A DNA stretch of 64,000 nucleotides from Candidatus Thiodiazotropha sp. (ex Epidulcina cf. delphinae). Its GTDB lineage: Bacteria; Pseudomonadota; Gammaproteobacteria; Chromatiales; Chromatiaceae. Shown piece after piece: positions 17,382 to 24,509 of this stretch. The stretch's first letter is position 1, and each line of letters begins with the position of its first letter. The stretch lies in assembly GCA_025656455.1 (NCBI GenBank), contig JAHXHS010000004.1, positions 99,675-163,674 on the forward strand, read 5' to 3'. Under the pieces are notes generated by a model. The model did not search any database. It was not told where the DNA came from and saw only the letters and a program-made list of their open reading frames with translations. The position numbers and the translations under genes were made by a program.

Positions 17382-17841
17382 GTTGTCGCTCCAGCGGCTC
17401 TCCTGTATCGAAGCCGGCCGGGTGACCGATAGCTTCCCGGTCTCGACGGCGAAAAACGGCGCCGGGGAGCAGAGTGACAGCGGCTGCACGCCGCGAGGCA
17501 GGCATAGGATAAGATTGAAGATCGGCGAAAGGTGTGAAGAAAATACGGTCTTTGTCGGGCGGCGCGCCACCGGTGAGCGCTACAGCAGGGAACTGGCGGA
17601 AAAGGAGCCTGGCAGGGACTGGGTTCTGACGCGGATTCTCTGGCTGACCGGACTCGAACAGGGAAAGAACCGGGGGGGGCGGGTCGATAGCTTGCGCCGG
17701 TTTATCTATATCCACGGCACACCGGACGAGGAGCCGATGGGTGCTCCCGCATCCCATGGTTGCATCCGTATGCGCAATCGGGACCTTGTGGCGCTCTTCG
17801 ACCGGGTCGAGAGAGGTACCCTGGTGGAGATTGTGGAGTGA
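17356..17841 (+). CDS. L,D-transpeptidase (YkuD) domain protein without signal peptide
   Basis: 161 residues. YkuD catalytic motif: His in IYIHGTPDEEP and Cys in PASHGCIRMRNRDLVALFD. The N-terminus (MPDLQLRIELSLQRLSCI) shows no signal peptide or membrane helix, unlike typical L,D-transpeptidases that cross-link peptidoglycan or anchor Braun lipoprotein. It is embedded between a substrate-binding protein and two permease genes with overlaps at both ends (26 bases and 1 base). It resembles the ErfK/YbiS/YcfS/YnhG-type short proteins of this gene context. A cytoplasmic carboxypeptidase role on recycled muropeptides is conceivable but not shown. Confidence 0.82.
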   Translation: MPDLQLRIELSLQRLSCIEAGRVTDSFPVSTAKNGAGEQSDSGCTPRGRHRIRLKIGERCEENTVFVGRRATGERYSRELAEKEPGRDWVLTRILWLTGLEQGKNRGGRVDSLRRFIYIHGTPDEEPMGAPASHGCIRMRNRDLVALFDRVERGTLVEIVE

Positions 17842-18770
17842 TGGGAGCGTTTTTGATCTCACGCCTGCTGAGCGCCCTGGTAGTGATGCTGGGGGTGGTC
17901 TGCCTGGTGTTTTTACTCATCCACCTGGTGCCCGGGGATCCGGTGGACGTCATGCTCGGGGAGTCGGCCAGGCCTGCCGACAGGGAGGCGCTGCGCACCC
18001 GTCTCGGACTCGATCAACCGATGGCGATCCAGTTGGGTCACTATTTCAAGGGCCTTGCCGTGCTGGATCTGGGTGTTTCCCTACACGCCAAGCAACCGGT
18101 TGCCGAACTGCTTGCCGCGCGTATCCCCGCTACCCTGGAATTGGCGCTGGCAGCAATCTCATGCGCCCTGCTGATCGCCATCCCCCTGGGTATAGTCGCA
18201 GCCGTGAAACGGGGAGGGGCTTGGGACTGGGGCGCCATGGGATTCTCCATGCTGGGCGTCTCGATCCCCAACTTCTGGCTGGGACCGATGCTGATTCTCT
18301 GTTTCTCTCTCTGGCTCGGCTGGACCCCGGTGAGTGGCCGGGAGGGGACTGCCAGCCTGATTCTGCCTGCCGTGACATTGGGCACGGCCTTTGCCGCCAT
18401 CCTGGCGCGGATGGTGCGCAGCAGCCTGCTGGAGGTGTTGGGAGAGGACTTTGTACGTACGGCAAGGGCCAAGGGGGTGGATGAACCCCGGGTGATCTGG
18501 CGGCATGCGATGCGCAATGCCTGGCTGCCAGTGGTCACTCTGCTCGGATTGCAATTCGGAGCGCTGTTGGGCGGGGCGGTGGTCACTGAGGTAGTGTTCG
18601 ATTGGCCGGGGATCGGCTCGCTGATGATTGAAGCCATTCAGACACGTGACTATCCGCTGGTGCAAGGGTGTGTATTGTTCATCAGTCTTGCCTATCTGCT
18701 GGTGAATACCCTGACCGATATCCTATATGGCCTGATCGATCCGCGTATCCGTGACGGAGCCGGCGCATGA
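17841..18770 (+). CDS. Peptide ABC transporter permease (DppB/OppB type)
   Basis: 309 residues from ATG 17841, whose A is shared with the preceding TGA. Six predicted membrane helices; family marks are HLVPGDPVDVMLGE after the first helix and the EAA loop VRTARAKGVDEPRVIWRHAMRNAWLP that contacts the ATPase. Inner membrane. An in-frame extension to 17760 overlaps the L,D-transpeptidase coding region and is rejected. Ends in ATGA overlap with the next permease. Confidence 0.93.
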   Translation: MGAFLISRLLSALVVMLGVVCLVFLLIHLVPGDPVDVMLGESARPADREALRTRLGLDQPMAIQLGHYFKGLAVLDLGVSLHAKQPVAELLAARIPATLELALAAISCALLIAIPLGIVAAVKRGGAWDWGAMGFSMLGVSIPNFWLGPMLILCFSLWLGWTPVSGREGTASLILPAVTLGTAFAAILARMVRSSLLEVLGEDFVRTARAKGVDEPRVIWRHAMRNAWLPVVTLLGLQFGALLGGAVVTEVVFDWPGIGSLMIEAIQTRDYPLVQGCVLFISLAYLLVNTLTDILYGLIDPRIRDGAGA

Positions 18771-19576
18771 TCCAGGTGATCCGCCGCTGGTTACCCTTTT
18801 TGCCGCTCACGCTCTGGGCGATGGCCGCCCTGACCGGCGGCTGGTTGAGCACATCCGCCAACCTGATCGATCTGGAGAGGATTCTTCATCCTCCCGATCC
18901 ATCCGGCCTGCTCGGCTACGACGATCTGGGTCGTCCGGTCCTGCAGCGTCTGATGGCGGGCGCCCAGACCTCGTTTCTGGTGTCGATCGGCGTAGTGAGC
19001 CTCTCTGCCTTGTTCGGCACCGCCGTCGGCCTGGTGGCCGGCTATCGGGGCGGGTGGCTGGATCTGCTGCTGGTGAGGGTGATCGATGTCTTTCTCGCCT
19101 TTCCCGGCATCCTGTTGGCGATCGCCCTGGCGGGGGTGATGGGGCCGGGGATCGATAATTTGATTATCGCCCTCTCTGTTGTGGGATGGGTGGGCTACGC
19201 ACGGCTCAGCCGAGGCCAGGTGCTGTCGCTCAGAGAACGTGATCATGTTGCGGCAGCCATCGCCCTGGGCAGCTCCCAGTGGTTCATCCTTACCCGGCAT
19301 CTGTTGCCGTTGTTGCTGGCCCCATTGATCGTGGAAGCGACATTCGGCATAGCCGGGATGGTGATCGCCGAGGCGGGACTCTCCTTTCTCGGGCTAGGGG
19401 TGCAGCCTCCCGACGCCTCCTGGGGAAGCATGATCCGAGACGGCGCCGGTTATATGCTGATGGCGCCCCATATGGTGCTGGCTCCTGGGATGGCGATCAT
19501 GCTGGTCGTGCTGTCACTCAACCTGATGGGTGATCGTCTGCGGGATCGTCTCGATATTCGTATGCGTGCCTATTGA
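18767..19576 (+). CDS. Peptide ABC transporter permease (DppC/OppC type)
   Basis: 269 residues, about six membrane helices. Marks: LLGYDDLGRPVLQRLMAGAQTS (DppC-type opening), LAFPGILLAIAL, and the EAA-like loop with HVAAAIALGSSQWFILTRHLLP. Partner of the preceding permease. No ABC ATPase gene follows; the next gene is convergent (7-base overlap at the 3' ends), so the ATPases must be encoded elsewhere or shared. Confidence 0.93.
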   Translation: MIQVIRRWLPFLPLTLWAMAALTGGWLSTSANLIDLERILHPPDPSGLLGYDDLGRPVLQRLMAGAQTSFLVSIGVVSLSALFGTAVGLVAGYRGGWLDLLLVRVIDVFLAFPGILLAIALAGVMGPGIDNLIIALSVVGWVGYARLSRGQVLSLRERDHVAAAIALGSSQWFILTRHLLPLLLAPLIVEATFGIAGMVIAEAGLSFLGLGVQPPDASWGSMIRDGAGYMLMAPHMVLAPGMAIMLVVLSLNLMGDRLRDRLDIRMRAY

Positions 19577-20037
19577 ACGAAAAAGGTGGTGAAGAAAAGC
19601 GCCTTAAGGTTCTCCATTCCACTCAGTTCCTTCATGAGCCTGCCGATCTCTGACAGGGCCTTCCTGCGCAGCGCCTCTTTGCCGGCAGGGGTCCTGACCG
19701 AATTGCCGTCCTGTTCCGACAGCAGTAACAGCAGGGCATGGCGAATGGCCGGGCCGTGCAGCTTGAGCGCTTCGAGAAAGCCCTCGTCGTCGGTCATCAG
19801 TTGAATGTCGCAGCGGATATATTTTCCGCCTGTCGCCAGATTGGCAACCAGCGCGGGTTTGATCTGATAATAACTGATCGTCGCCGGCTCTTTGGCCTCT
19901 TCAACTTCAACGCCATCTGCAACTTCATCCTCAGCCGGCGACAATGGAGCAAAAAGCATCAGCATTGCAAATATTAACACGGCGGCTGAACACGACATAT
20001 TTAGTTGTCGGGTTAATAAGATCCGGGATAAACGCAT
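19570..20037 (-). CDS. FliL-like protein; N-terminus contains a repeat remnant
   Basis: 155 residues from ATG 20037 (AGGG 8 bases upstream). A signal-anchor at about 15-30 (AAVLIFAMLMLFAPLSP) is followed by an acidic linker and a FliL-type domain (YYQIKPALVANLATGGKYIRC..., ending NLKALFFTTFFVQ). FliL proteins modulate the flagellar stator; no flagellar genes are nearby. Residues about 8-22 are encoded by a deletion remnant of a family 1 element (19972-20018). A shorter start at 19998 lies inside that remnant. The extended frame to 20199 overlaps nagZ and is rejected. Confidence 0.75.
   Translation of the reverse strand: MRLSRILLTRQLNMSCSAAVLIFAMLMLFAPLSPAEDEVADGVEVEEAKEPATISYYQIKPALVANLATGGKYIRCDIQLMTDDEGFLEALKLHGPAIRHALLLLLSEQDGNSVRTPAGKEALRRKALSEIGRLMKELSGMENLKALFFTTFFVQ
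19972..20018. repeat. Internally deleted family 1 element inside the FliL-like gene
   Basis: TATTAACACGGC (19972-19983) matches the first 12 bases of the left arm with one change and is fused almost directly to a complete 33-base right arm CTGAACACGACATATTTAG...GGGTTAATA (19986-20018), close to copy C's right arm. About 240 internal bases are missing. It lies in the coding region of the FliL-like protein on the minus strand. Confidence 0.8.
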
Positions 20038-20124
20038 GGCAACAACCCTATTGCATACAACCTTGGTTTTCACTTCATCTATGTTTGCGGCATACTGCAG
20101 GAAATATTGAATGGGGCGAAGTGC

Positions 20125-21174
20125 ATGAGTTTGGGACCCGTCATGCTCGATCTGGAAGGGTCGGCGCTCAGCGCCGAAGAGAGACGGCTGCTGAATCATG
20201 CGGCGGTTGGCGGTGTCATCCTATTTACCCGTAACTTCGAGTCACAAAGGCAGTTGACCGATCTGTGCGCGGAAATCCATGCCGTCAGAAATCCTCACTT
20301 GCTCATCGCGGTAGATCAGGAAGGCGGGCGGGTGCAAAGGTTCAGAGAGGGGTTTTCGCCCCTTCCGCCGGCGGCTTGGTATGGCGAGCAGTATCAGAAT
20401 CAGCCGGAACAGGGCCTGAGACTGGCTGAGCAGGGAGGCTGGCTGATGGCCTCGGAGCTGCGCGCTTGCGGGGTTGATTTCAGTTTCGCACCGGTTCTCG
20501 ATCTGGGGTACGGGGTTAGCGAAGTGATCGGAGACCGCGCATTTTCGAAAAACCCCGAAACAGTCGCCCGGCTGGCGCAAGCCTGGATGCAGGGTTGTCA
20601 CAGCGCAGGCATGGCCGTGGTCGGCAAGCACTTTCCCGGTCACGGCGGTGTCGAGGCAGATTCCCATCTTGCGTTGCCGGTGGACCAGCGGCGTTTTGAG
20701 GACCTGGAAATGGAAGACCTGCGCCCCTTCGAACGCATGATACATGCCGGGATGGAGGCGATCATGCCGGCGCATGTCATCTATACGCACATTGATAGGG
20801 ATCTGGCGGGCTTCTCCCGTTTCTGGCTGCGTAAGGTGTTGCGTCAACAACTCGGATTTCAAGGGGTTATCTTCAGCGATGATCTCAACATGGCGGCGGC
20901 GGAAGAAGCCGGGGATTATGGGGATCGCGCTTCGACAGCCCTATCAGCCGGTTGCGACATGATACTGATATGCAATAATCGTCCCGCCGCCTTGGAAATA
21001 CTGGCGCGACTCGCAGATTACACGGATCCTGCAGCCCATGTGCGGCTGGTGAGAATGCATGGTCGAAAACATACAACCTTACAACAAGTCCATCTCGATC
21101 CACGTTGGAAAAGTGCAGTCAACAGGCTGTCAATCGTTCCGGAAGAGGCCAGCCTCGACCTGGATCTTGAGTAG
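20125..21174 (+). CDS. nagZ: Beta-N-acetylhexosaminidase NagZ
   Basis: 349 residues from ATG 20125 (MSLGPVMLDLEG). GH3 family marks: VGGVILFTRNF, LLIAVDQEGGRVQRF, FSFAPVLDL, and the NagZ loop KHFPGHGGVEADSH with its catalytic His/Asp pair; nucleophile Asp in VIFSDDLNM. Cytoplasmic enzyme removing GlcNAc from 1,6-anhydro muropeptides in cell-wall recycling. Divergent from the FliL-like gene; hpt follows 16 bases downstream. Confidence 0.96.
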   Translation: MSLGPVMLDLEGSALSAEERRLLNHAAVGGVILFTRNFESQRQLTDLCAEIHAVRNPHLLIAVDQEGGRVQRFREGFSPLPPAAWYGEQYQNQPEQGLRLAEQGGWLMASELRACGVDFSFAPVLDLGYGVSEVIGDRAFSKNPETVARLAQAWMQGCHSAGMAVVGKHFPGHGGVEADSHLALPVDQRRFEDLEMEDLRPFERMIHAGMEAIMPAHVIYTHIDRDLAGFSRFWLRKVLRQQLGFQGVIFSDDLNMAAAEEAGDYGDRASTALSAGCDMILICNNRPAALEILARLADYTDPAAHVRLVRMHGRKHTTLQQVHLDPRWKSAVNRLSIVPEEASLDLDLE

Positions 21175-21190
21175 CAATCAAAGGAACTCA

Positions 21191-21745
21191 ATGAGCATTA
21201 CGCAACAACAGGCGGCCGAGGTATTGGCGACAGCCGATTTAATCTATTCACAGACCGAGGTGGAGCAGGCGCTTGATCGCATGGCGATTGAGATCACCGG
21301 AAAACTGTCGGGGGAAGATCCATTGGTGCTATGCGTGTTGAACGGCGCCCTGATACCCACCGGTCATCTATTGACGCGATTGAATTTTCCCTTGCGTCAC
21401 GATTACATCCACGCCACTCGCTACCGAGGAGGGACCTCAGGCGCCGAGCTGGAGTGGATAGGTCGACCCAGTACCTCGCTGGTGGGGGAGACGGTACTGG
21501 TGGTTGATGACATTCTGGATGAAGGGGTGACCCTCTCGGCCATCGTGGCCGCTTGCAGAGAGGCCGGCGCCAAGGCGGTTTTTTCTGCGGTGCTGGTCGA
21601 GAAACTGCATGAAAAGGGGAACGGTTTCGTGGCCGATTTTGTGGGCCTGACGGTCGAAGACCGCTATGTCTTCGGCTACGGCATGGACTTCAAGGGATAC
21701 CATAGAAACGCACCCGGCATCTTCGCGGTGCAGGAAGGTAAGTGA
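21191..21745 (+). CDS. hpt: Hypoxanthine-guanine phosphoribosyltransferase
   Basis: 184 residues from ATG 21191, preceded by AAGGAACTC. PRPP-binding signature ETVLVVDDILDEGVTLSAI; the flexible-loop region DYIHATRYRGGTSG. Salvages hypoxanthine or guanine to IMP/GMP. Equivalent to the nagZ-hpt pair of pseudomonads (PA3005-PA3006 region), where an MTI phosphorylase gene is also close, as it is here (23674). Confidence 0.94.
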   Translation: MSITQQQAAEVLATADLIYSQTEVEQALDRMAIEITGKLSGEDPLVLCVLNGALIPTGHLLTRLNFPLRHDYIHATRYRGGTSGAELEWIGRPSTSLVGETVLVVDDILDEGVTLSAIVAACREAGAKAVFSAVLVEKLHEKGNGFVADFVGLTVEDRYVFGYGMDFKGYHRNAPGIFAVQEGK

Positions 21746-21966
21746 TTTCCCTTATATATTTTGCCGCTACGCAAGGGTAATCCCGAGTGTAATTTTCTAT
21801 AAAAATACTAGTAAAATTAAGTGTCTATTGCCATTTCCCGATTAATGGTACAAGCTTGAACATAGTGTGCTTAACTTGGCTTAGACCAAGCGGCACTTTG
21901 ATTACAGCAGCATACGCTTGTCTCTGTTTTATACACCAGGGGCGAGTCATTTAAGGAGGGTAGAGA

Positions 21967-22407
21967 GTGAGTACATTAGAAAGCCTGAAAGGCAGTCATA
22001 CTGATATGCAGGAAATCATCAGTGATCTCAGAGCTATGATGACCAGGGAGCAGTTGAGCATACGTCCAAACGCCATGACAGCGCATAAAATGATCTGTGA
22101 TCTGGCGGAAAAGATGAAAGTTCATATGTCAGAACAGGATAGAGGCATCTACCCCGATCTGCTGACCCATCAGGATCCGAAGCTGAAATCGATGGCGTGG
22201 GGCTTCCTGAACGGCCAAAAGCCGATGAGAAAGCAGTTTGACCAGTACCACGGCAGGTGGTTGAAGAACTGTGATTTCAACTTCACTGATGAATTCATTG
22301 CTGATACGTTTGAGGTCTTCGACATGATCGAGGACCGGATACAGCGTGAAGAGACGATCCTGATTCCCACATTAGAAAAGTCCGGGGTATTTGCCCGGGC
22401 GGTATAA
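21967..22407 (+). CDS. Hemerythrin-like (HHE) domain protein
   Basis: 146 residues, all helical, GTG start with a strong AAGGAGGG 7 bases upstream. Possible di-iron ligands: His11 (GSHTDM), His41 (MTAHKMICD), His53 with Glu/Asp (KVHMSEQDRGIYPDL), His in QYHGRW, and Glu residues near the end (QREETILIPTLEK). Hemerythrin-like cytoplasmic proteins bind oxygen or NO or sense redox; role here unknown. Monocistronic: 220 bases from hpt and followed by a clear terminator. Confidence 0.75.
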   Translation: MSTLESLKGSHTDMQEIISDLRAMMTREQLSIRPNAMTAHKMICDLAEKMKVHMSEQDRGIYPDLLTHQDPKLKSMAWGFLNGQKPMRKQFDQYHGRWLKNCDFNFTDEFIADTFEVFDMIEDRIQREETILIPTLEKSGVFARAV

Positions 22408-22435
22408 ACATCAGGATGGATGGAGGAAAAGTGTA

Positions 22436-22466
22436 GAGGGGGGGCGTTCTTGCCCCCCTTTTTTTT
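22436..22466 (+). terminator. Rho-independent terminator of the hemerythrin-like gene
   Basis: GGGGGGC, GTTCTT loop, GCCCCCC and eight Ts (22459-22466), 29 bases after the stop codon. Confidence 0.9.
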
Positions 22467-22500
22467 ACAAATTCTTTTCCGTCTGGCGAGAAATACGGAC

Positions 22501-22811
22501 TAGTACTCCTTCAACATGATAATGATGGGTTCAGCGCTCCTGTGGTGTTTCGCGGCAAGGCGCAGTGCGCAGGCAGGAGTGGCACATGGATGTACCGTTT
22601 ACGGACCGAAGGATGGAATGGCCTGAGTCCTTGTCAAGCACTGCAACGCCGCCGCGGGACACCACAGGAGCGCCCGAAGGGTTGGTCTGTCAGCGTCCAT
22701 GACCGCGTTGCGCCTCTTGTAAAGGACTCAGGCCATTCACCGCGAGGCGCGCCTTGTCCTGAACGCTGACAGACCAACTGAACTCATCATTATCATGTTG
22801 AAGGAGTACTA
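22501..22811. repeat. Family 2 compound palindromic element with loop-loop complementarity
   Basis: Outer arms 22501-22534 and 22778-22811 pair at 33 of 34 positions (start TAGTACTCCTTCAACATG, end GTTCAG). Two internal hairpins: 22535-22549 with 22659-22673 (15 bp perfect, GCGCTCCTGTGGTGT) and 22681-22696 with 22763-22778 (16 bp perfect, GTTGGTCTGTCAGCGT). A 17-base stretch in the first loop (22616-22632) is perfectly complementary to one in the second loop (22722-22738), the latter framed by GCGCCTC/GAGGCGC. Sequence is unrelated to family 1 but the plan and the GTTCAG/CTGAAC junction are shared. No ORF. Confidence 0.9.
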
Positions 22812-22903
22812 ATGATCAGCCATGGCATCTCTGTAAAAGAACCTCTAAGATACCCCACTGGAACTTATATTCAACAATTCAATTTTCCCTGAGGAGGTAC
22901 TAA

Positions 22904-23509
22904 GTGGGCGTACTTGTCGGCCGAGAGGCACCTGATTTTTCTGCAGCGGCGGTGCTGGGTGATGGATCGATCGTGGATGACTTTAATTTCAGAAAGACGA
23001 TAGAAAACAAATACGCAGTGCTGTTTTTCTACCCGCTGGATTTCACCTTTGTCTGTCCTTCAGAGCTGATTGCGTTCGATCACCGCCTGAACGAGTTTAA
23101 AAGACGCAATGTGGAAGTCATCGGGTGTTCCGTCGATTCCCATTACACCCATAATGCCTGGCGTAATACGCCGATCAACCAAGGTGGCATCGGCCCTGTC
23201 GGCTATTCGTTGGTGGCCGATTTGAACCATGCCATCTGCAAGGCCTACGATGTGGAAACCCCGGACGGCAATGTGGCCTTTCGCGGTTCCTTTCTCATCG
23301 ACAAGGCCGGTGTGGTGCGCCATCAGCTGGTGAATGATCTGCCCCTAGGACGAAATATCGATGAAATGTTGCGCATGGTCGATGCCCTTCAGTTCAACGA
23401 AGCACATGGGGAAGTCTGTCCCGCCGGTTGGCAAGAGGGCGACGACGGCATGAAAGGCACGCCGCAAGGTGTAGCCGATTATCTGGCCGGTCATGCGCAA
23501 GGTTTATAG
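22904..23509 (+). CDS. 2-Cys peroxiredoxin (AhpC/Prx1 type)
   Basis: 201 residues, GTG start behind GAGGAGGT. Peroxidatic cysteine in FFYPLDFTFVCPSELIAFD, resolving cysteine in HGEVCPAGWQEGD, active-site Arg region and the GGIGP motif. Reduces hydrogen and organic peroxides with thioredoxin or AhpF-type reductants. Stands alone between the family 2 element and the mtnP hairpins. Confidence 0.93.
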   Translation: MGVLVGREAPDFSAAAVLGDGSIVDDFNFRKTIENKYAVLFFYPLDFTFVCPSELIAFDHRLNEFKRRNVEVIGCSVDSHYTHNAWRNTPINQGGIGPVGYSLVADLNHAICKAYDVETPDGNVAFRGSFLIDKAGVVRHQLVNDLPLGRNIDEMLRMVDALQFNEAHGEVCPAGWQEGDDGMKGTPQGVADYLAGHAQGL

Positions 23510-23593
23510 TTCAATCAATCGATTTTCCTGCCTTTCTTTACCGGGTACAATGTCGTAATTCAATGGCGGAAAAGCGGGATGTGACCCTAACAT

Positions 23594-23641
23594 AGCCCCT
23601 TTGGGGGCTTTCATCTACTACCACAGAGCGGGTAGTAGATG
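23594..23641. promoter_or_regulatory. Two hairpins in the leader of mtnP
   Basis: AGCCCC/GGGGCT (23594-23609, 4-base loop) and a perfect 11-bp stem CATCTACTACC/GGTAGTAGATG (23612-23622, 23631-23641, 8-base loop). They lie between prx and mtnP, 32 bases before the mtnP start. The first may be a weak terminator of prx; the second could be an operator or an attenuator. No known riboswitch recognised. Confidence 0.5.
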
Positions 23642-23673
23642 ATTAGCAAGGAACCGACGCGGCTTAAAGAATA

Positions 23674-24417
23674 ATGATGAGACTGGCCATCATAGGCGGA
23701 ACGGGCCTGGATAAAATCCAGGACCTTGAAATCACTCACCGGGAGGTCTGTCATACACCTTTCGGTGAGCCTTCCGCCGCATTGACCCATGGTAAAATCG
23801 ATGGCCGTGAGGTTGTCTTTCTACCTCGTCACGGGGCTTCGCATATGATTCCCCCCCATCGCGTCAACTACCGGGCGAATCTCTGGGCACTGCGGCATCT
23901 GGGCATAGAGACCATAATCGGCGTAGCGGCGGTGGGCGGTATTACCGCCGAAATGGCGCCGGGGCGCATTGTCGTACCCGATCAGATCATAGACTATACA
24001 TTCGGGCGTGATCATACGATCTATGAAACCGACCTGAGCCAGGTCACCCATATCGATTTTACCTACCCATACAGCGAGGATCTCAGGCAGCAGCTTATCG
24101 ATGCGGGTCGGATCAGTGGTGTCGATTCGGTGGCTGGGGGTGTCTACGGCGCCACCCAGGGACCGAGATTGGAGACGGCCGCCGAGGTTGTGCGCATGGA
24201 GCGTGACGGCTGTGACATTGTCGGCATGACCGGCATGCCAGAGGCAGCCCTGGCGAGGGAGTTCAATCTCAGCTACGCCTCTTGTTCGGTGATTTCGAAC
24301 TGGGCGGCGGGTAAGCAGGAATCTCCCATCAGCATGAAGGAAATCGAAAAAAATCTTATCAGCGGCATGGAGCAGGTGAAGATGCTGCTAGTAGCGCTGC
24401 TACACAAGACAGACTGA
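23674..24417 (+). CDS. mtnP: S-methyl-5'-thioinosine/thioadenosine phosphorylase
   Basis: 247 residues. Purine nucleoside phosphorylase family 2: IIGGTGLDKI phosphate loop, LPRHGASHMIPPHRVNYRANLWAL, GATQGPRLETAAEVVRMERDGCDIVGMTGMPEAALARE. Cleaves the methylthio-nucleoside from polyamine synthesis. The VAAVGGI stretch is like MTI-specific enzymes such as PA3004, so methylthioinosine may be preferred; this is inference. Start could be either of two adjacent ATGs (23674 or 23677). Confidence 0.9.
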   Translation: MMRLAIIGGTGLDKIQDLEITHREVCHTPFGEPSAALTHGKIDGREVVFLPRHGASHMIPPHRVNYRANLWALRHLGIETIIGVAAVGGITAEMAPGRIVVPDQIIDYTFGRDHTIYETDLSQVTHIDFTYPYSEDLRQQLIDAGRISGVDSVAGGVYGATQGPRLETAAEVVRMERDGCDIVGMTGMPEAALAREFNLSYASCSVISNWAAGKQESPISMKEIEKNLISGMEQVKMLLVALLHKTD

Positions 24418-24509
24418 CGCCGAGATGTCTTTCGGCATGGAATTCAGTAAATTACCGGGTATAGGGTACAATATTCGAATGATTATCTGCGTGCTGAAGG
24501 GGAATTACC

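Noticed and set aside
22542..22769. 75-residue ORF inside the family 2 element
   Set aside because: Entirely within stem-loop sequence; composition shows no coding pattern.
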